Positions 24,265 to 33,417 of a stretch of DNA of 64,000 nt are shown here, piece by piece. The stretch covers positions 1 to 64,000 of the forward strand of contig NZ_CANMSK010000016.1 of NCBI RefSeq assembly GCF_947500655.1. Direction: 5' to 3'. Under the pieces are notes generated by a model. It did no database searches. It worked only from the letters and a program-made list of their open reading frames with translations, and had not been told where the DNA came from. How positions within the stretch are numbered: position 1 is the first letter of the stretch; the number at the start of each line of letters is the position of its first letter. Source of the stretch: an uncultured Psychrosphaera sp. (GTDB lineage: Bacteria; Pseudomonadota; Gammaproteobacteria; Enterobacterales; Alteromonadaceae). The translations under genes and the position numbers were made by a program.

Positions 24265-24652
24265 CTTTGATTAAAACCATCTATTAATCTTTGATAAAAG
24301 TTCACAAAAAGTAATCATCCCCAAAAAACTCAGCTCTATCTGTTATAAAAACCTGCCTAAATAACCTTGTTGTTTTTATAAACATCAAGGTTGAAATCTT
24401 AAAACTTAATTTACAATTTTTGTTTAATCTCACGATTTGTTTATAAAGTAAACACACTGATTAGTTTTAATAACCTCATTGTTTACAATAAATTAGAAAA
24501 GTAATCGATTAGTCCAAAATCTTATATCTAATTAATGGCAAATCTCGAAATATCTATTACGGTATAAATTGGATTTATGAAATTAATCATCATAAAAGCC
24601 AAACAAATTATAAAAATAAAACAATAATAACAATATAAATACGGGAATATAT
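24265..24652. other. 388-bp intergenic region upstream of TonB receptor
   Basis: Very AT-rich with no gene. It contains TGTTTA-5-TAAACA (24438-24454) and the 10-bp palindrome TAATCGATTA (24502-24511), both possible operators for the receptor gene. At 24288-24309 lies a 22-mer found again with one change at 33347-33368. No Fur-box-like 19-mer is evident. Confidence 0.4.
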
Positions 24653-27235
24653 ATGTACAAATTATCTCCACTATCAAAATTGGTGAGATTGTCATTAATG
24701 ACAGGATTAACAATTTCTGCAGCATCCACCTCTACTTTTGCTTTTGCCGAAGAAGATGACCTTATAAAAAATGTTGAACGCATAGCTGTTGTTGGCTCTC
24801 GAGGTGCTCCTCGCTCAGTTGATGACTCTCCAGTTCCAATTGACCTTATCGGCGGTGAAGAATTAGAACGTGGTGGCAACACGGATATGCTTGAGTTGCT
24901 CAAAGGCTCAATCCCTTCTTTTAATGTTCACTCTAACCCAATCTCTGACGCTGCAAGTTTAGTTAAACCTGCTAACTTACGTGGATTGTCATCGGATAGC
25001 ACATTAATACTGGTTAATGGTAAACGTCGCCATAGAGCTTCAGTTATTGCTTTATTAGGTGGCGGTATTAATGATGGTGCTCAAGGACCTGATATTTCAG
25101 TTATACCTAGCTCAGCATTAAAACAAGTTGAAGTGTTACGTGACGGTGCAGCTGCACAGTACGGTTCGGATGCTATTGCGGGTGTTATGAACTTTGTTTT
25201 AAAAGATGATGCTGAAGGCGGTTCGTTAACAGCTCGTTATGGTTCTTATTATGAAGGTGATGGCGAATCTGTAGAAGTATCAGGCAACATAGGCATGCCA
25301 CTTACCGAAGCTGGTTTTGTTAATGTAAGTTTTCAATATAAAGACTCAGAGGCTACTAGCCGTAGTGTTCAACGTCCAGATGCTGCTGGTTTAATAGCCG
25401 CTGGTAATACTGCTGTTTCTGACTTAGCGCAAATTTGGGGTTCTCCTGAAGTTAACGACGATTTAACTATTTTTGTTAATTCAGGTTTGGACTTAGCCAA
25501 CGATGCCGAAGCGTATATGTTTGGTAATTATTCTAAACGTGATGTTCGTGGTGGCTTCTACTACCGTAATCCGCATGACCGTGGTGGTGTATATTCAAAT
25601 GACGGTGGCGAGACATTACTAATTGGTGATATTGCTGAAGCTAGCGGTGCAGCAAGAACGTGTCTACCTGTAGAAATTACTAGTGGTAATGTGTTAACTC
25701 AAGACAATTACATCAATAATGTGGCTAACAACGATAATTGTTTTAGCTTTAATGAAATATTACCTGGTGGTTTTACACCTAACTTCGGTGGCAGTATTGT
25801 TGATACATCAATCACTATGGGTACTCGTGGTGAGTTTGATAGCGGCATTACATACGATTTTAGTGGTTCAGTTGGTTACAATCAATCTAGTTATGTTATT
25901 TATGATACGGTAAATGCGTCATTAGGTTTGGACTCTCCGCGTGATTTTAATCCGGGTAAACATACTCAATTAGAAAAAACATTCAATATGGATTTCACTA
26001 AAGAAATCAATGTTGATATGTTTGAATCACTAATGCTTGCTGGTGGTTATGAATGGCATGATGAGTCTTTTGAAGTAACCGCGGGCGATGTCGATTCATA
26101 TACGGCTGGTGCATATACTGATCAAGGCTTTGGTATTGGTTCAAATGGTTTTCCAGGGTTTAAACCAGAAGCCGCTGGTGAATATACTCGAAAAAATAGT
26201 GCATTCTATGTTGACTCAGAAGCTCAAGTTACTGATTGGTTCTTAATCGGTGCGGCAATACGTTTTGAAGATTACGCTACGTTTGGTAGTGATACTAATT
26301 ACAAACTAACCGCTCAATTAAATTTGACTGATGATTTTTCATTGCGTAGTTCGATTAGTACAGGTTTCCGTGCTCCAACAGTTGGGCAAGCAAACTACTC
26401 TAATGTTCAAACTGCGTTAGAAGATGGTGCATTGGTTGATTCTGCATTGTTACCAGCAAGTAACCCGGTTGCCATTCAACTAGGTGCAACTGAGTTAACA
26501 CCGGAGGAGTCTGAAAGTTATACATTAGGTGCCGTATTGAGCCTTGGTGAAGTATTTATCACATTAGATTACTACAACATCTCAGTTGAAGACCGAGTGT
26601 CTCAATCGACTAAATACGAACTAACTGACGCTGATAAAACTGCACTTAAAGCAGATGGTGTTGCTAATGTTGATTCAATTCAACTAGTAAGTTTCTTTAC
26701 TAATGACTTTGATACCACAACACAAGGTATTGATTTAATTGCTAACTACGAAACTGAACTTTTTGATGGTAATGCGAGCTTTAGCTTGGCCTACAACTAT
26801 AATGAAACTGAAGTAGATAATTTTACTGACATTACTGGTGACTTTAAAGTATCTCGTTTAGAAAATGATTTGCCAAATCACCGTGCCACATTAACTTGGG
26901 CGCAAAATTGGGATAAAGTGAACTTCTTACTTCGCGGTAATTATTACGGTGAATATCAAGGCGTACACGTTGATTACGATGCAACTGTTAATACCGGTGA
27001 AGCTGCTGTTACTTTGGATGCTGAGTTAAGTTACTCTGTTACTAATGAGATAGTTTTATCTGTTGGTGCACAAAACTTACTTGATCAACAAGCTACTGAA
27101 ATTAACTTCACAGAAGCCGGAGCTGCTGCTTGTGGTGGTTGTGTGAATAGTCAGTGGGGTGGACAATATTACGAAACATCTCCATTTGGTTTTAACGGTG
27201 GATTTTATTACGTAAAAGCAACATACAAATTCTAA
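24653..27235 (+). CDS. TonB-dependent outer-membrane receptor
   Basis: Encodes 860 residues: a signal peptide (about 1-32), a periplasmic TonB-box-like stretch (RIAVVGSRG), a plug domain (about 55-180; DMLELLKGSIPSFNV, LILVNGKRRHR, then EVLRDGAAAQYGSDAIAGVMNFVLK, the strongest family match) and a 22-strand barrel ending in aromatic Phe (YVKATYKF). The GINDGAQGPDISVIPSSALK segment is characteristic of a receptor subgroup common in Alteromonadales and Sphingomonads whose substrates are mostly unknown. No iron or sugar gene is adjacent, so the cargo is not predicted. A cysteine pair AACGGC sits in a late loop. Confidence 0.93.
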   Translation: MYKLSPLSKLVRLSLMTGLTISAASTSTFAFAEEDDLIKNVERIAVVGSRGAPRSVDDSPVPIDLIGGEELERGGNTDMLELLKGSIPSFNVHSNPISDAASLVKPANLRGLSSDSTLILVNGKRRHRASVIALLGGGINDGAQGPDISVIPSSALKQVEVLRDGAAAQYGSDAIAGVMNFVLKDDAEGGSLTARYGSYYEGDGESVEVSGNIGMPLTEAGFVNVSFQYKDSEATSRSVQRPDAAGLIAAGNTAVSDLAQIWGSPEVNDDLTIFVNSGLDLANDAEAYMFGNYSKRDVRGGFYYRNPHDRGGVYSNDGGETLLIGDIAEASGAARTCLPVEITSGNVLTQDNYINNVANNDNCFSFNEILPGGFTPNFGGSIVDTSITMGTRGEFDSGITYDFSGSVGYNQSSYVIYDTVNASLGLDSPRDFNPGKHTQLEKTFNMDFTKEINVDMFESLMLAGGYEWHDESFEVTAGDVDSYTAGAYTDQGFGIGSNGFPGFKPEAAGEYTRKNSAFYVDSEAQVTDWFLIGAAIRFEDYATFGSDTNYKLTAQLNLTDDFSLRSSISTGFRAPTVGQANYSNVQTALEDGALVDSALLPASNPVAIQLGATELTPEESESYTLGAVLSLGEVFITLDYYNISVEDRVSQSTKYELTDADKTALKADGVANVDSIQLVSFFTNDFDTTTQGIDLIANYETELFDGNASFSLAYNYNETEVDNFTDITGDFKVSRLENDLPNHRATLTWAQNWDKVNFLLRGNYYGEYQGVHVDYDATVNTGEAAVTLDAELSYSVTNEIVLSVGAQNLLDQQATEINFTEAGAAACGGCVNSQWGGQYYETSPFGFNGGFYYVKATYKF

Positions 27236-27261
27236 TTTAACAGTTTAATTAGCAATAACAA

Positions 27262-27292
27262 AAAGGCTCCTAAATTTAGGAGCCTTTCTTTT
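27262..27292. terminator. bidirectional terminator
   Basis: A perfect stem AAAGGCTCCTA (27262-27272) / TAGGAGCCTTT (27277-27287), 4-nt loop, then CTTTT. It separates the convergent TonB receptor and peptidase genes. Confidence 0.92.
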
Positions 27293-27333
27293 ATGAAGCA
27301 TTTAAACTATGAGGTGTTTAAATATTTAAACGA

Positions 27334-29013
27334 TTATAAACCTAATACTTCTTTACCTTGCTCAAACACAATATCAACTGGGATGTTTGCTGTTGTTAGT
27401 GTTTCCAGATCAGCGGCTAGTTGTGCTTTTATAACACCTTTTTCAGCAACAAGTTTAGCAACACCTTGGTAATCACCATTGCCTTGTAATGTTAAAATAA
27501 GGTTAGATAAGCCGTTCATTGCATCACGCATTTTATCCATGTCAACGCTATATAAACCTTGTTCATTACGTTTAAATGCGTTCTTTTCTGCAAAGTAGTT
27601 AAAGCGGATCATGTTAGCTTTACCATGAGCAGAGCTAGCACCAAAGCGTACCGAGCGGAAAATGCCAGCTAAAAACGTAGTGTAATAATCTTCCAATTTA
27701 CCTTCTGTGATCACGCCTTGTTCAAATAATTGAGTGATCATGTACAAACCTAAAATATCGGCTTTACCTTCTTCTAACGCAGAAGCATGTTCTTTTAACG
27801 ACTGACGAACTGTGCCTTTACCGTTAACTGTATTTTTAATACCTAAACCATGGGCAACTTCGTGGAACATAGTGTTGTTGAAAAATGCGTTGAAAGTAAT
27901 GTTTTCGCGTTGTTCTGGAACAATTAATAAGTCGGCAATTGGCAACAATATTTTGTCGAACTTAGCTTGCATAGCATTTTTAAGTTGTAAACGGCGAGTA
28001 CCTTTTTTCAGTTGTACTTCTTCATCATTTGGTAAGTTAATTGCGATTGTTTTAGAACCCGCATTAGAGTGACCTGCGTAATAAACAACGTCATAGGCAT
28101 TTAATTCAGCGTTAGAACCCGGCATTTCTGTTTTGTATCTATCGACAACAGGTAAGCCTTTTTGTAACTCAGGAAGGGTAGACGCATATTTGACTAACTT
28201 TTCGCTCCAAGCCATGTCTTTAATTAATACATAAGCTTCAAATGCAGCTCGGTAACCGTATAGCATGTCTTCGTAATTTTCTATTGGGCCGTAAACCAGT
28301 TCAATTGAATTTGACTTCATATCCATCCAAGCAAAGTCAGATGCTTGATATTCATTAGTTAATAAAGCGTCAGCTCTAAGTTTTAAGTAATTAGAGAACT
28401 CTTTATTGTTTGCTAATTTAGACGCTTTTAATAACAACTCAGATGCTTTAGTTAATTCTTCTAAATAGTAAACTGAATAAGGCACTGAATATAACTGCCC
28501 TTTGTCATTACGTTCAACAATAGAATACAAGCCTGTTTTATCTACGATATCTGCAGCTTCAAACTCTTCTTTTGTCATATCTTCTGGATAAAACTGAGCG
28601 CCTAAAGGCTTGGCTTTTTGTCCAAGTAAAAATGGTTCATCACCTTGTAAGCGATCCCAAGGGCCATAATTTACGTCAGCATAAGCTCTGGTTTTTTCAT
28701 CGGTAATATTACTTAACAGCTCAGTTTTATTTTTACCGTAAGCTTGTTGCCAAAATAACTCATCCATAATTTTTGATGCATCAATTAGTACAGCAAGCAT
28801 TTCTTTTTGTTTGCTAGTTAAGTGTGACAAGTCGGCGGTTAATGTAACGGGAGTGTAGATATCAAGGCGAGATGCAAACTCTGGTTTTAATGTATCTATT
28901 TGTGTTGTTTCTTCAGTGGTTTTTTTTCCACATCCAGCGAGTACTAAAGAGGTTAGTAAACCTAATGCTAAGGTCAACTTCAGTTTAGTTGTTTTTAACT
29001 GTAATCGTTTCAT
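27334..29013 (-). CDS. lipoprotein, Zn-dependent peptidase M49-like (dipeptidyl peptidase III family)
   Basis: Encodes 559 residues with a lipoprotein signal (LALGLLTSLVLAGC). The zinc site is clear: MFHEVAHGLGI (HEVAH) and, about 35 residues on, LEEGKADILGLYM, where the Glu and Asp complete the site. Bacterial proteins of this group are annotated as Zn-dependent hydrolases or M49 peptidases. Classic M49 enzymes have HExxGH; this one reads HExxH followed by G, one residue shorter. The ATG at 29013 has AGGA 7 nt upstream and starts the signal; an earlier start seven codons up is unlikely. It is probably anchored in the envelope and acts on peptides. Confidence 0.82.
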   Translation of the reverse strand: MKRLQLKTTKLKLTLALGLLTSLVLAGCGKKTTEETTQIDTLKPEFASRLDIYTPVTLTADLSHLTSKQKEMLAVLIDASKIMDELFWQQAYGKNKTELLSNITDEKTRAYADVNYGPWDRLQGDEPFLLGQKAKPLGAQFYPEDMTKEEFEAADIVDKTGLYSIVERNDKGQLYSVPYSVYYLEELTKASELLLKASKLANNKEFSNYLKLRADALLTNEYQASDFAWMDMKSNSIELVYGPIENYEDMLYGYRAAFEAYVLIKDMAWSEKLVKYASTLPELQKGLPVVDRYKTEMPGSNAELNAYDVVYYAGHSNAGSKTIAINLPNDEEVQLKKGTRRLQLKNAMQAKFDKILLPIADLLIVPEQRENITFNAFFNNTMFHEVAHGLGIKNTVNGKGTVRQSLKEHASALEEGKADILGLYMITQLFEQGVITEGKLEDYYTTFLAGIFRSVRFGASSAHGKANMIRFNYFAEKNAFKRNEQGLYSVDMDKMRDAMNGLSNLILTLQGNGDYQGVAKLVAEKGVIKAQLAADLETLTTANIPVDIVFEQGKEVLGL

Positions 29014-29080
29014 AGATGATCCTTTTTTTTGCAATTTGTATGCGCTTGTTTTTTTTATTCAAATTATCTGGGAGTTAGCT

Positions 29081-29794
29081 TTAAAATGGTAAGGCTTTTA
29101 ACTCTGGGCCTTTATCTGACAACACTAACACTGAACCTTGAGTGTACCAATCGCCAACCACAATTCTTTGTTTGTTTTGTGGGCGGTCATGAATGTTAGG
29201 CCTATGTGTGTGACCGTGTACTAACCAGTCACATTTTGAATTTGACATAACACGTTGTACTTCACGTTCTGCCACATCCATAATAGCCTCAGACTTATCC
29301 ATCTGACTTTTTTTACTGATAGCTCGGTATTTAGCCGCTTTTTTTCGGCGTAAAAATAAAGGCAAACTTAACATTAAGGTTTGCCACCACCAAGAACGGC
29401 TTTTAGTTCTAAATTGTTGATAATCCACATCATCTATACACAGTTGATCACCATGCATAAACAAAATGGTTTTATTAAATTCTGTTGTTATAAAGCTCTC
29501 AGGTAGCAATGTCATACCACAGCGTTTAGCGTATTTTTTACCAAGTAAAAAATCACGATTACCATGAATGAAAAATACAGGTGTGTGTTGTGAAAATTTT
29601 TGGATAGAATCTGCGATTGAGGTACTAAATTGGTTGATGTCGTCATCTCCAATCCAAGATTCAAACAAATCGCCTAATATATATAAAGATGAGTGTTGGT
29701 TAGATTCGGCCTGTAAAAAGTCTAAAAAACATTGTGTAATGTCGGGGCGGTCAGAACTTAAGTGTAAGTCTGCAATGACTAAGATTGATGGCAT
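29081..29794 (-). CDS. lpxH: UDP-2,3-diacylglucosamine diphosphatase LpxH
   Basis: Encodes 237 residues, the normal size. Metallophosphoesterase motifs are complete and in order: DLHLS (residues 8-12), GDLFESWIGDD, GNRDF, HGDQLC and GHTHRP. The enzyme hydrolyses UDP-2,3-diacylglucosamine to lipid X in lipid A synthesis at the inner membrane face. It lies just downstream of ppiB on the same strand, as in E. coli, but with a hairpin terminator in the 56-bp gap, so it is partly separately expressed or read through. Confidence 0.96.
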   Translation of the reverse strand: MPSILVIADLHLSSDRPDITQCFLDFLQAESNQHSSLYILGDLFESWIGDDDINQFSTSIADSIQKFSQHTPVFFIHGNRDFLLGKKYAKRCGMTLLPESFITTEFNKTILFMHGDQLCIDDVDYQQFRTKSRSWWWQTLMLSLPLFLRRKKAAKYRAISKKSQMDKSEAIMDVAEREVQRVMSNSKCDWLVHGHTHRPNIHDRPQNKQRIVVGDWYTQGSVLVLSDKGPELKALPF

Positions 29795-29816
29795 ATAATT
29801 TTCTGTCTTAATAAAA

Positions 29817-29836
29817 AGGGCATCAATCGATGCCCT
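29817..29836 (-). terminator. terminator/attenuator between ppiB and lpxH
   Basis: AGGGCATC (29817-29824) / GATGCCCT (29829-29836), 4-nt loop; on the minus strand the stem is followed by TTTTATT. It ends ppiB transcripts and may set the level of lpxH. Confidence 0.8.
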
Positions 29837-29850
29837 ATAACGATATTGAA

Positions 29851-30345
29851 CTAGTCAGTTACAACTGCTTTTTCAATAATAACATCTTCAACTGGTACAT
29901 CTTGATGATAACCAGCATTACCAGTTTTAGTAGCAGATATTTTATCTACAATATCCATACCTTCAATAACTTTTGCAAATACGCAATATCCCCAACCATC
30001 AGGCGTTTCTGAACGGAAGTTTAAGAATGCGTTGTCAGCACTGTTAATGAAAAACTGTGAAGAAGCTGAATGAGGTTCCTGTGTACGAGCCATAGCTAGC
30101 GTACCACGATCATTTTTAAGGCCGTTATTTGCTTCGTTGTTGATTGACGCATTACCGTCTTTCTCTTCCATACCAGGTAACATGCCGCCACCTTGAACCA
30201 TAAAACCAGGAATGACACGGTGAAATATAACACCATCATAAAAACCAGATGTTACATAGTTTAAAAAGTTTTCTACTGTTTTTGGAGCTTCTTTAGCGAA
30301 CAATTCAATTTTAATGTCGCCGAAATTTGTTGTTAAAACAACCAT
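29851..30345 (-). CDS. ppiB: peptidyl-prolyl cis-trans isomerase B (cyclophilin)
   Basis: Encodes 164 residues with no signal peptide: the cytoplasmic cyclophilin. Motifs are [32 protein letters not shown] (catalytic Arg), [19 protein letters not shown] and [17 protein letters not shown]. It catalyses proline isomerisation. Neighbouring lpxH confirms the E. coli-type order. A promoter must lie in the 144 bp upstream. Confidence 0.96.
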   Translation of the reverse strand: MVVLTTNFGDIKIELFAKEAPKTVENFLNYVTSGFYDGVIFHRVIPGFMVQGGGMLPGMEEKDGNASINNEANNGLKNDRGTLAMARTQEPHSASSQFFINSADNAFLNFRSETPDGWGYCVFAKVIEGMDIVDKISATKTGNAGYHQDVPVEDVIIEKAVVTD

Positions 30346-30489
30346 AATTTATCCTAATAATTCGATTTTAATCTTGCCAGCAATTGTAACTAATAACCAG
30401 CTTAAGAGATAGGGTTTTACTTAAACTAAGCGTTTTGGCTAAAGAGCCTAGAACAAAGGCATTTACAAAAAACTATTTAATAAAAAACG

Positions 30490-31152
30490 CTACCAAGGAA
30501 GCTTTTCACCGTTGGTGTGCCAAAACCCACCTGTATTAGACAAGTTTAATTCCTCAATACGTTCAACAAGTCCTGTTGCAGAGTCTTCTGCGCTAACCAA
30601 ACCATTAAAACCAACCATACGAGTTTGTACCCAACCAGGGTGTAATTGTGCAACGGCAATGCCTTTGTCTTTTAAGTCTATCGCAAGCGACTTTCCAATT
30701 GCATTTAACGCAGCTTTTGACGCGCGGTAACCATAACGCCCACCGGAATCATTATCCGCAATAGAACCCATACGGCTAGTGATGTTAGCAATTTTACTAC
30801 CTTCAACCATATTAGGAATAAGGGCCTCAGTTACACGTAACGGTGACAATGTATTAATTTCAAACTGTTCACGGATTGAGTCGAAATCTATATCACCTAA
30901 GGTTTCATCTTTTAATAAACCTGCATTGTTAATTAATAAGTCAACTTGCTGATCGCCGATTATTTTTTTGATTTGATCAATACCATCTGAACTTGTCACG
31001 TCAATTCCAGATATCACCATACTCGCTATCGCTTCAATTTCTTCCGACTCGCTGCGGCATATAGCAATGATATCCCAGCCTTTTTCCGCCAATTTTTGAC
31101 TAAGTGCCAAGCCTATGCCTCGGTTTGCACCGGTAATAACTGCTGTTTTCAT
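30490..31152 (-). CDS. short-chain dehydrogenase/reductase
   Basis: Encodes 220 residues, one of the compact SDRs. TGANRGIGLAL cofactor loop (residues 7-17), NNAG, catalytic Ser in ITSRMGS and YxxxK in YGYRASK are present. It resembles C-factor/CsgA-like carbonyl reductases (LHPGWVQTRM; SLAIDLKDKGIAVAQLHPGW). The substrate is unknown. A single-gene unit between ppiB and the divergent rbgA-like gene. Confidence 0.88.
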   Translation of the reverse strand: MKTAVITGANRGIGLALSQKLAEKGWDIIAICRSESEEIEAIASMVISGIDVTSSDGIDQIKKIIGDQQVDLLINNAGLLKDETLGDIDFDSIREQFEINTLSPLRVTEALIPNMVEGSKIANITSRMGSIADNDSGGRYGYRASKAALNAIGKSLAIDLKDKGIAVAQLHPGWVQTRMVGFNGLVSAEDSATGLVERIEELNLSNTGGFWHTNGEKLPW

Positions 31153-31367
31153 CTTAGTTACTCATTATTAAACATTATTTATTAGCATTGTTATTAGTGT
31201 GGAGGCCTCAAGCGCCATTTTCAATCCTTAGGTAGCATAAAGACAATTATTTATGGCGAAACGTTAAAACAAGTAATTAGTCGTTTGTGAACTGAGCCAA
31301 ACACGTTAAAATCAGCATTAATTAACTTTAGTACGATAATAAGTCGAACAAAACCAACGGAGATAAA

Positions 31368-32300
31368 ATGGCAATTAACTGGTTTCCGGGCCATATGCAC
31401 AAGGCTCGAAAAGAAATTGCAGAGATCATGCCTCAAGTAGATGTGATCATAGAGATACTCGATGCCAGAATTCCATTTTCTAGTGAAAACCCTCTTGTTC
31501 CAGAACTTAGAGGCGACACACCTGTTTTAAAAATTCTTAACAAAAGTGATTTAGCCGATCCAATCCAAACACAAAAATGGTTAGAGCATTTACAACAAGA
31601 ACGCGGTATTAAAGCGATTGCGGTAACATCTCAAGACACCAAACAAATTAAAGACTTACTTAATGTTATCTCAAGCATGGTTCCGCACCGTGTTAGCCAA
31701 GATAAACAATTAAGAGCGTTAATTTGTGGTATTCCAAACGTTGGTAAATCAACAACCATTAATATTTTGGCCGACCGTATTATTGCTAAAACTGGTAATG
31801 AAGCCGGTGTCACTAAAGCACAGCAACGTATTCGCTTAGATAACAATATTGTACTGCATGACACGCCGGGATTTTTATGGCCTAAGTTAGAGCCTGAAGA
31901 TTGTGGTTACCGCCTTGCAATCACAGGTGGCATTAAAGATACAGTGACAGAAAAAGAAGACATAGCGTATTACGCCATTGAATATTTAATGGAACATTAC
32001 CCAGAGTTATTAATTGAACGTTATCAATTAAAAGACATGCCAGAAACGCCAATTGAAGTGATGGACGCCATAGCATTAAACCGTGCTTGTATTCGTAAAG
32101 GTGGTATCGCCGATTTATATAAAGTGTCAGAAATAATCTTAAACGATTATCGCTCAGGTACACTTGGTGCTATTACGCTAGAAACCGTTGAACAAGGTAT
32201 TGAAGCCAAAGCCATAGGCAAAATCCAAGAAGCCGAACGTCTTGCTAAGAAAAAAGAATTTGAAGAAAAGAAGAAAGGGAAAAAGCGTCCACGCAGATAA
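31368..32300 (+). CDS. rbgA: ribosome biogenesis GTPase YlqF/RbgA
   Basis: Encodes 310 residues with the circularly permuted GTPase order typical of the YlqF group: N-terminal INWFPGHMHKA, then NKSDL (G4), then GIPNVGKSTTIN (G1), then DTPGFLWP (G3). The C-terminus is Lys/Arg-rich (EKKKGKKRPRR) for ribosome binding. In Bacillus it drives late assembly of the 50S subunit. GGAG lies 6 nt before the ATG. A single-gene unit with a 215-bp upstream gap. Confidence 0.93.
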   Translation: MAINWFPGHMHKARKEIAEIMPQVDVIIEILDARIPFSSENPLVPELRGDTPVLKILNKSDLADPIQTQKWLEHLQQERGIKAIAVTSQDTKQIKDLLNVISSMVPHRVSQDKQLRALICGIPNVGKSTTINILADRIIAKTGNEAGVTKAQQRIRLDNNIVLHDTPGFLWPKLEPEDCGYRLAITGGIKDTVTEKEDIAYYAIEYLMEHYPELLIERYQLKDMPETPIEVMDAIALNRACIRKGGIADLYKVSEIILNDYRSGTLGAITLETVEQGIEAKAIGKIQEAERLAKKKEFEEKKKGKKRPRR

Positions 32301-32408
32301 TTGCGGTGTTTTGCTCAGTTATTTAGGCCTCACTCATGCGATGGGCTTGAATAATTTTTCTTATAAAAACGTTCATGATTTTCTAATACCATTAAGAAGT
32401 AAACATAT

Positions 32409-32786
32409 ATGAAATTAGCTGCATCGATTATCGCCATGTTTATTGTTATTTTATTTATTTGGGGTGACTCAAGTATGTGGGAAGATGAAAAATATGCTGT
32501 TTATTATATAGATGGCGATATTAAACTAGGCATTAAGGTTGATGATGACGGCTCTTTTATTGGGCGAGTAGAGAATAACGTAATCGCAGTAGGGTCTAAT
32601 GAAAAGTATGTCGTTGTAAAACAATTAACTTCTGAGCCTGATGTGATTTCTTATTTTGTACTAGATAAAGAAAATGACAATATTTACCTTAAGCCTTATG
32701 ACGTAATAGAAGGGCCATACACTGAACCTCAATTTAAAAAGCTAAACCAAAAATTAGACTTACCCAAATTCAGTGAAGCGTTTTAA
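32409..32786 (+). CDS. small membrane-anchored hypothetical protein
   Basis: Encodes 125 residues. One N-terminal hydrophobic segment (residues 3-18, LAASIIAMFIVILFIW) is followed by a beta-rich, acidic domain (YAVYYIDGDIKLGIKVDDDG; then LDKENDNIYLKPYDV). No cysteines or catalytic motifs are seen and no family is recognised. It lies 108 bp past rbgA. Confidence 0.65.
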   Translation: MKLAASIIAMFIVILFIWGDSSMWEDEKYAVYYIDGDIKLGIKVDDDGSFIGRVENNVIAVGSNEKYVVVKQLTSEPDVISYFVLDKENDNIYLKPYDVIEGPYTEPQFKKLNQKLDLPKFSEAF

Positions 32787-32919
32787 GTAAAAGTAAAAGT
32801 AAAAAGACAGCTTCTATTGTAAATAAGGTTTATGCGTAGATCATAGACATATTGTTGCTGCCAAACGTTTTTAATTGTTAGCTCGTTGGGCTAGCCAAAG
32901 TAATTTATTAAGGATAAAC

Positions 32920-33342
32920 ATGAGTCATAGTTCACAAATAAAAGTACGTGGTTTTCATTTAGATATTTATCAGCATGTCAATAATGCAAGGTACTTGGAG
33001 TTTTTAGAAGAAGCGCGTTGGGAATATTTAGAAGACACTGGCGACTTAGAATACTTTCAATCTCTTGGTTTGGCGTGGGTAATTGTAAACATTAATATTA
33101 ATTACCGAGCTTCAGCAACCATGGGGCAAACATTAGACGTTACTACCGCATTATCAAAAGTAAGCGGAAAAAGTGCGGTGTTTAATCAAGTCATTACTTT
33201 GGCAGGAACAGATACGATTGTCGCTGATGCGGATATTACTTTTGTATTATTAAATCAAAAAACAGGTAAACCTGTGAAGATTGAAGGCGAAGTGTTAGAA
33301 CGTATGGAAGGCCATTTAAAAGCAGTAGGCGAAGAACTTTAA
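32920..33342 (+). CDS. fadM: long-chain acyl-CoA thioesterase FadM
   Basis: Encodes 140 residues, close to E. coli FadM (132). The hotdog-fold motif IYQHVNNARYLEFLEEARW is nearly identical to FadM (YQHVNNARYLEFLEEARW), and VIVNININYRASA follows as expected. It hydrolyses long-chain acyl-CoA, including beta-oxidation by-products. The ATG at 32920 has AAGGA 5 nt upstream, and earlier in-frame codons are not needed. An AAACGTTT palindrome lies 50 bp upstream, which could be part of a fatty-acid regulator site, but this is weak. Confidence 0.92.
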   Translation: MSHSSQIKVRGFHLDIYQHVNNARYLEFLEEARWEYLEDTGDLEYFQSLGLAWVIVNININYRASATMGQTLDVTTALSKVSGKSAVFNQVITLAGTDTIVADADITFVLLNQKTGKPVKIEGEVLERMEGHLKAVGEEL

Positions 33343-33417
33343 TTTATCTTTGATAAAAGTTAACAAAATCTGGTTAGTTAACTTAGTTTATAAATTCGTC
33401 TTCTTATGGGATGTTAA

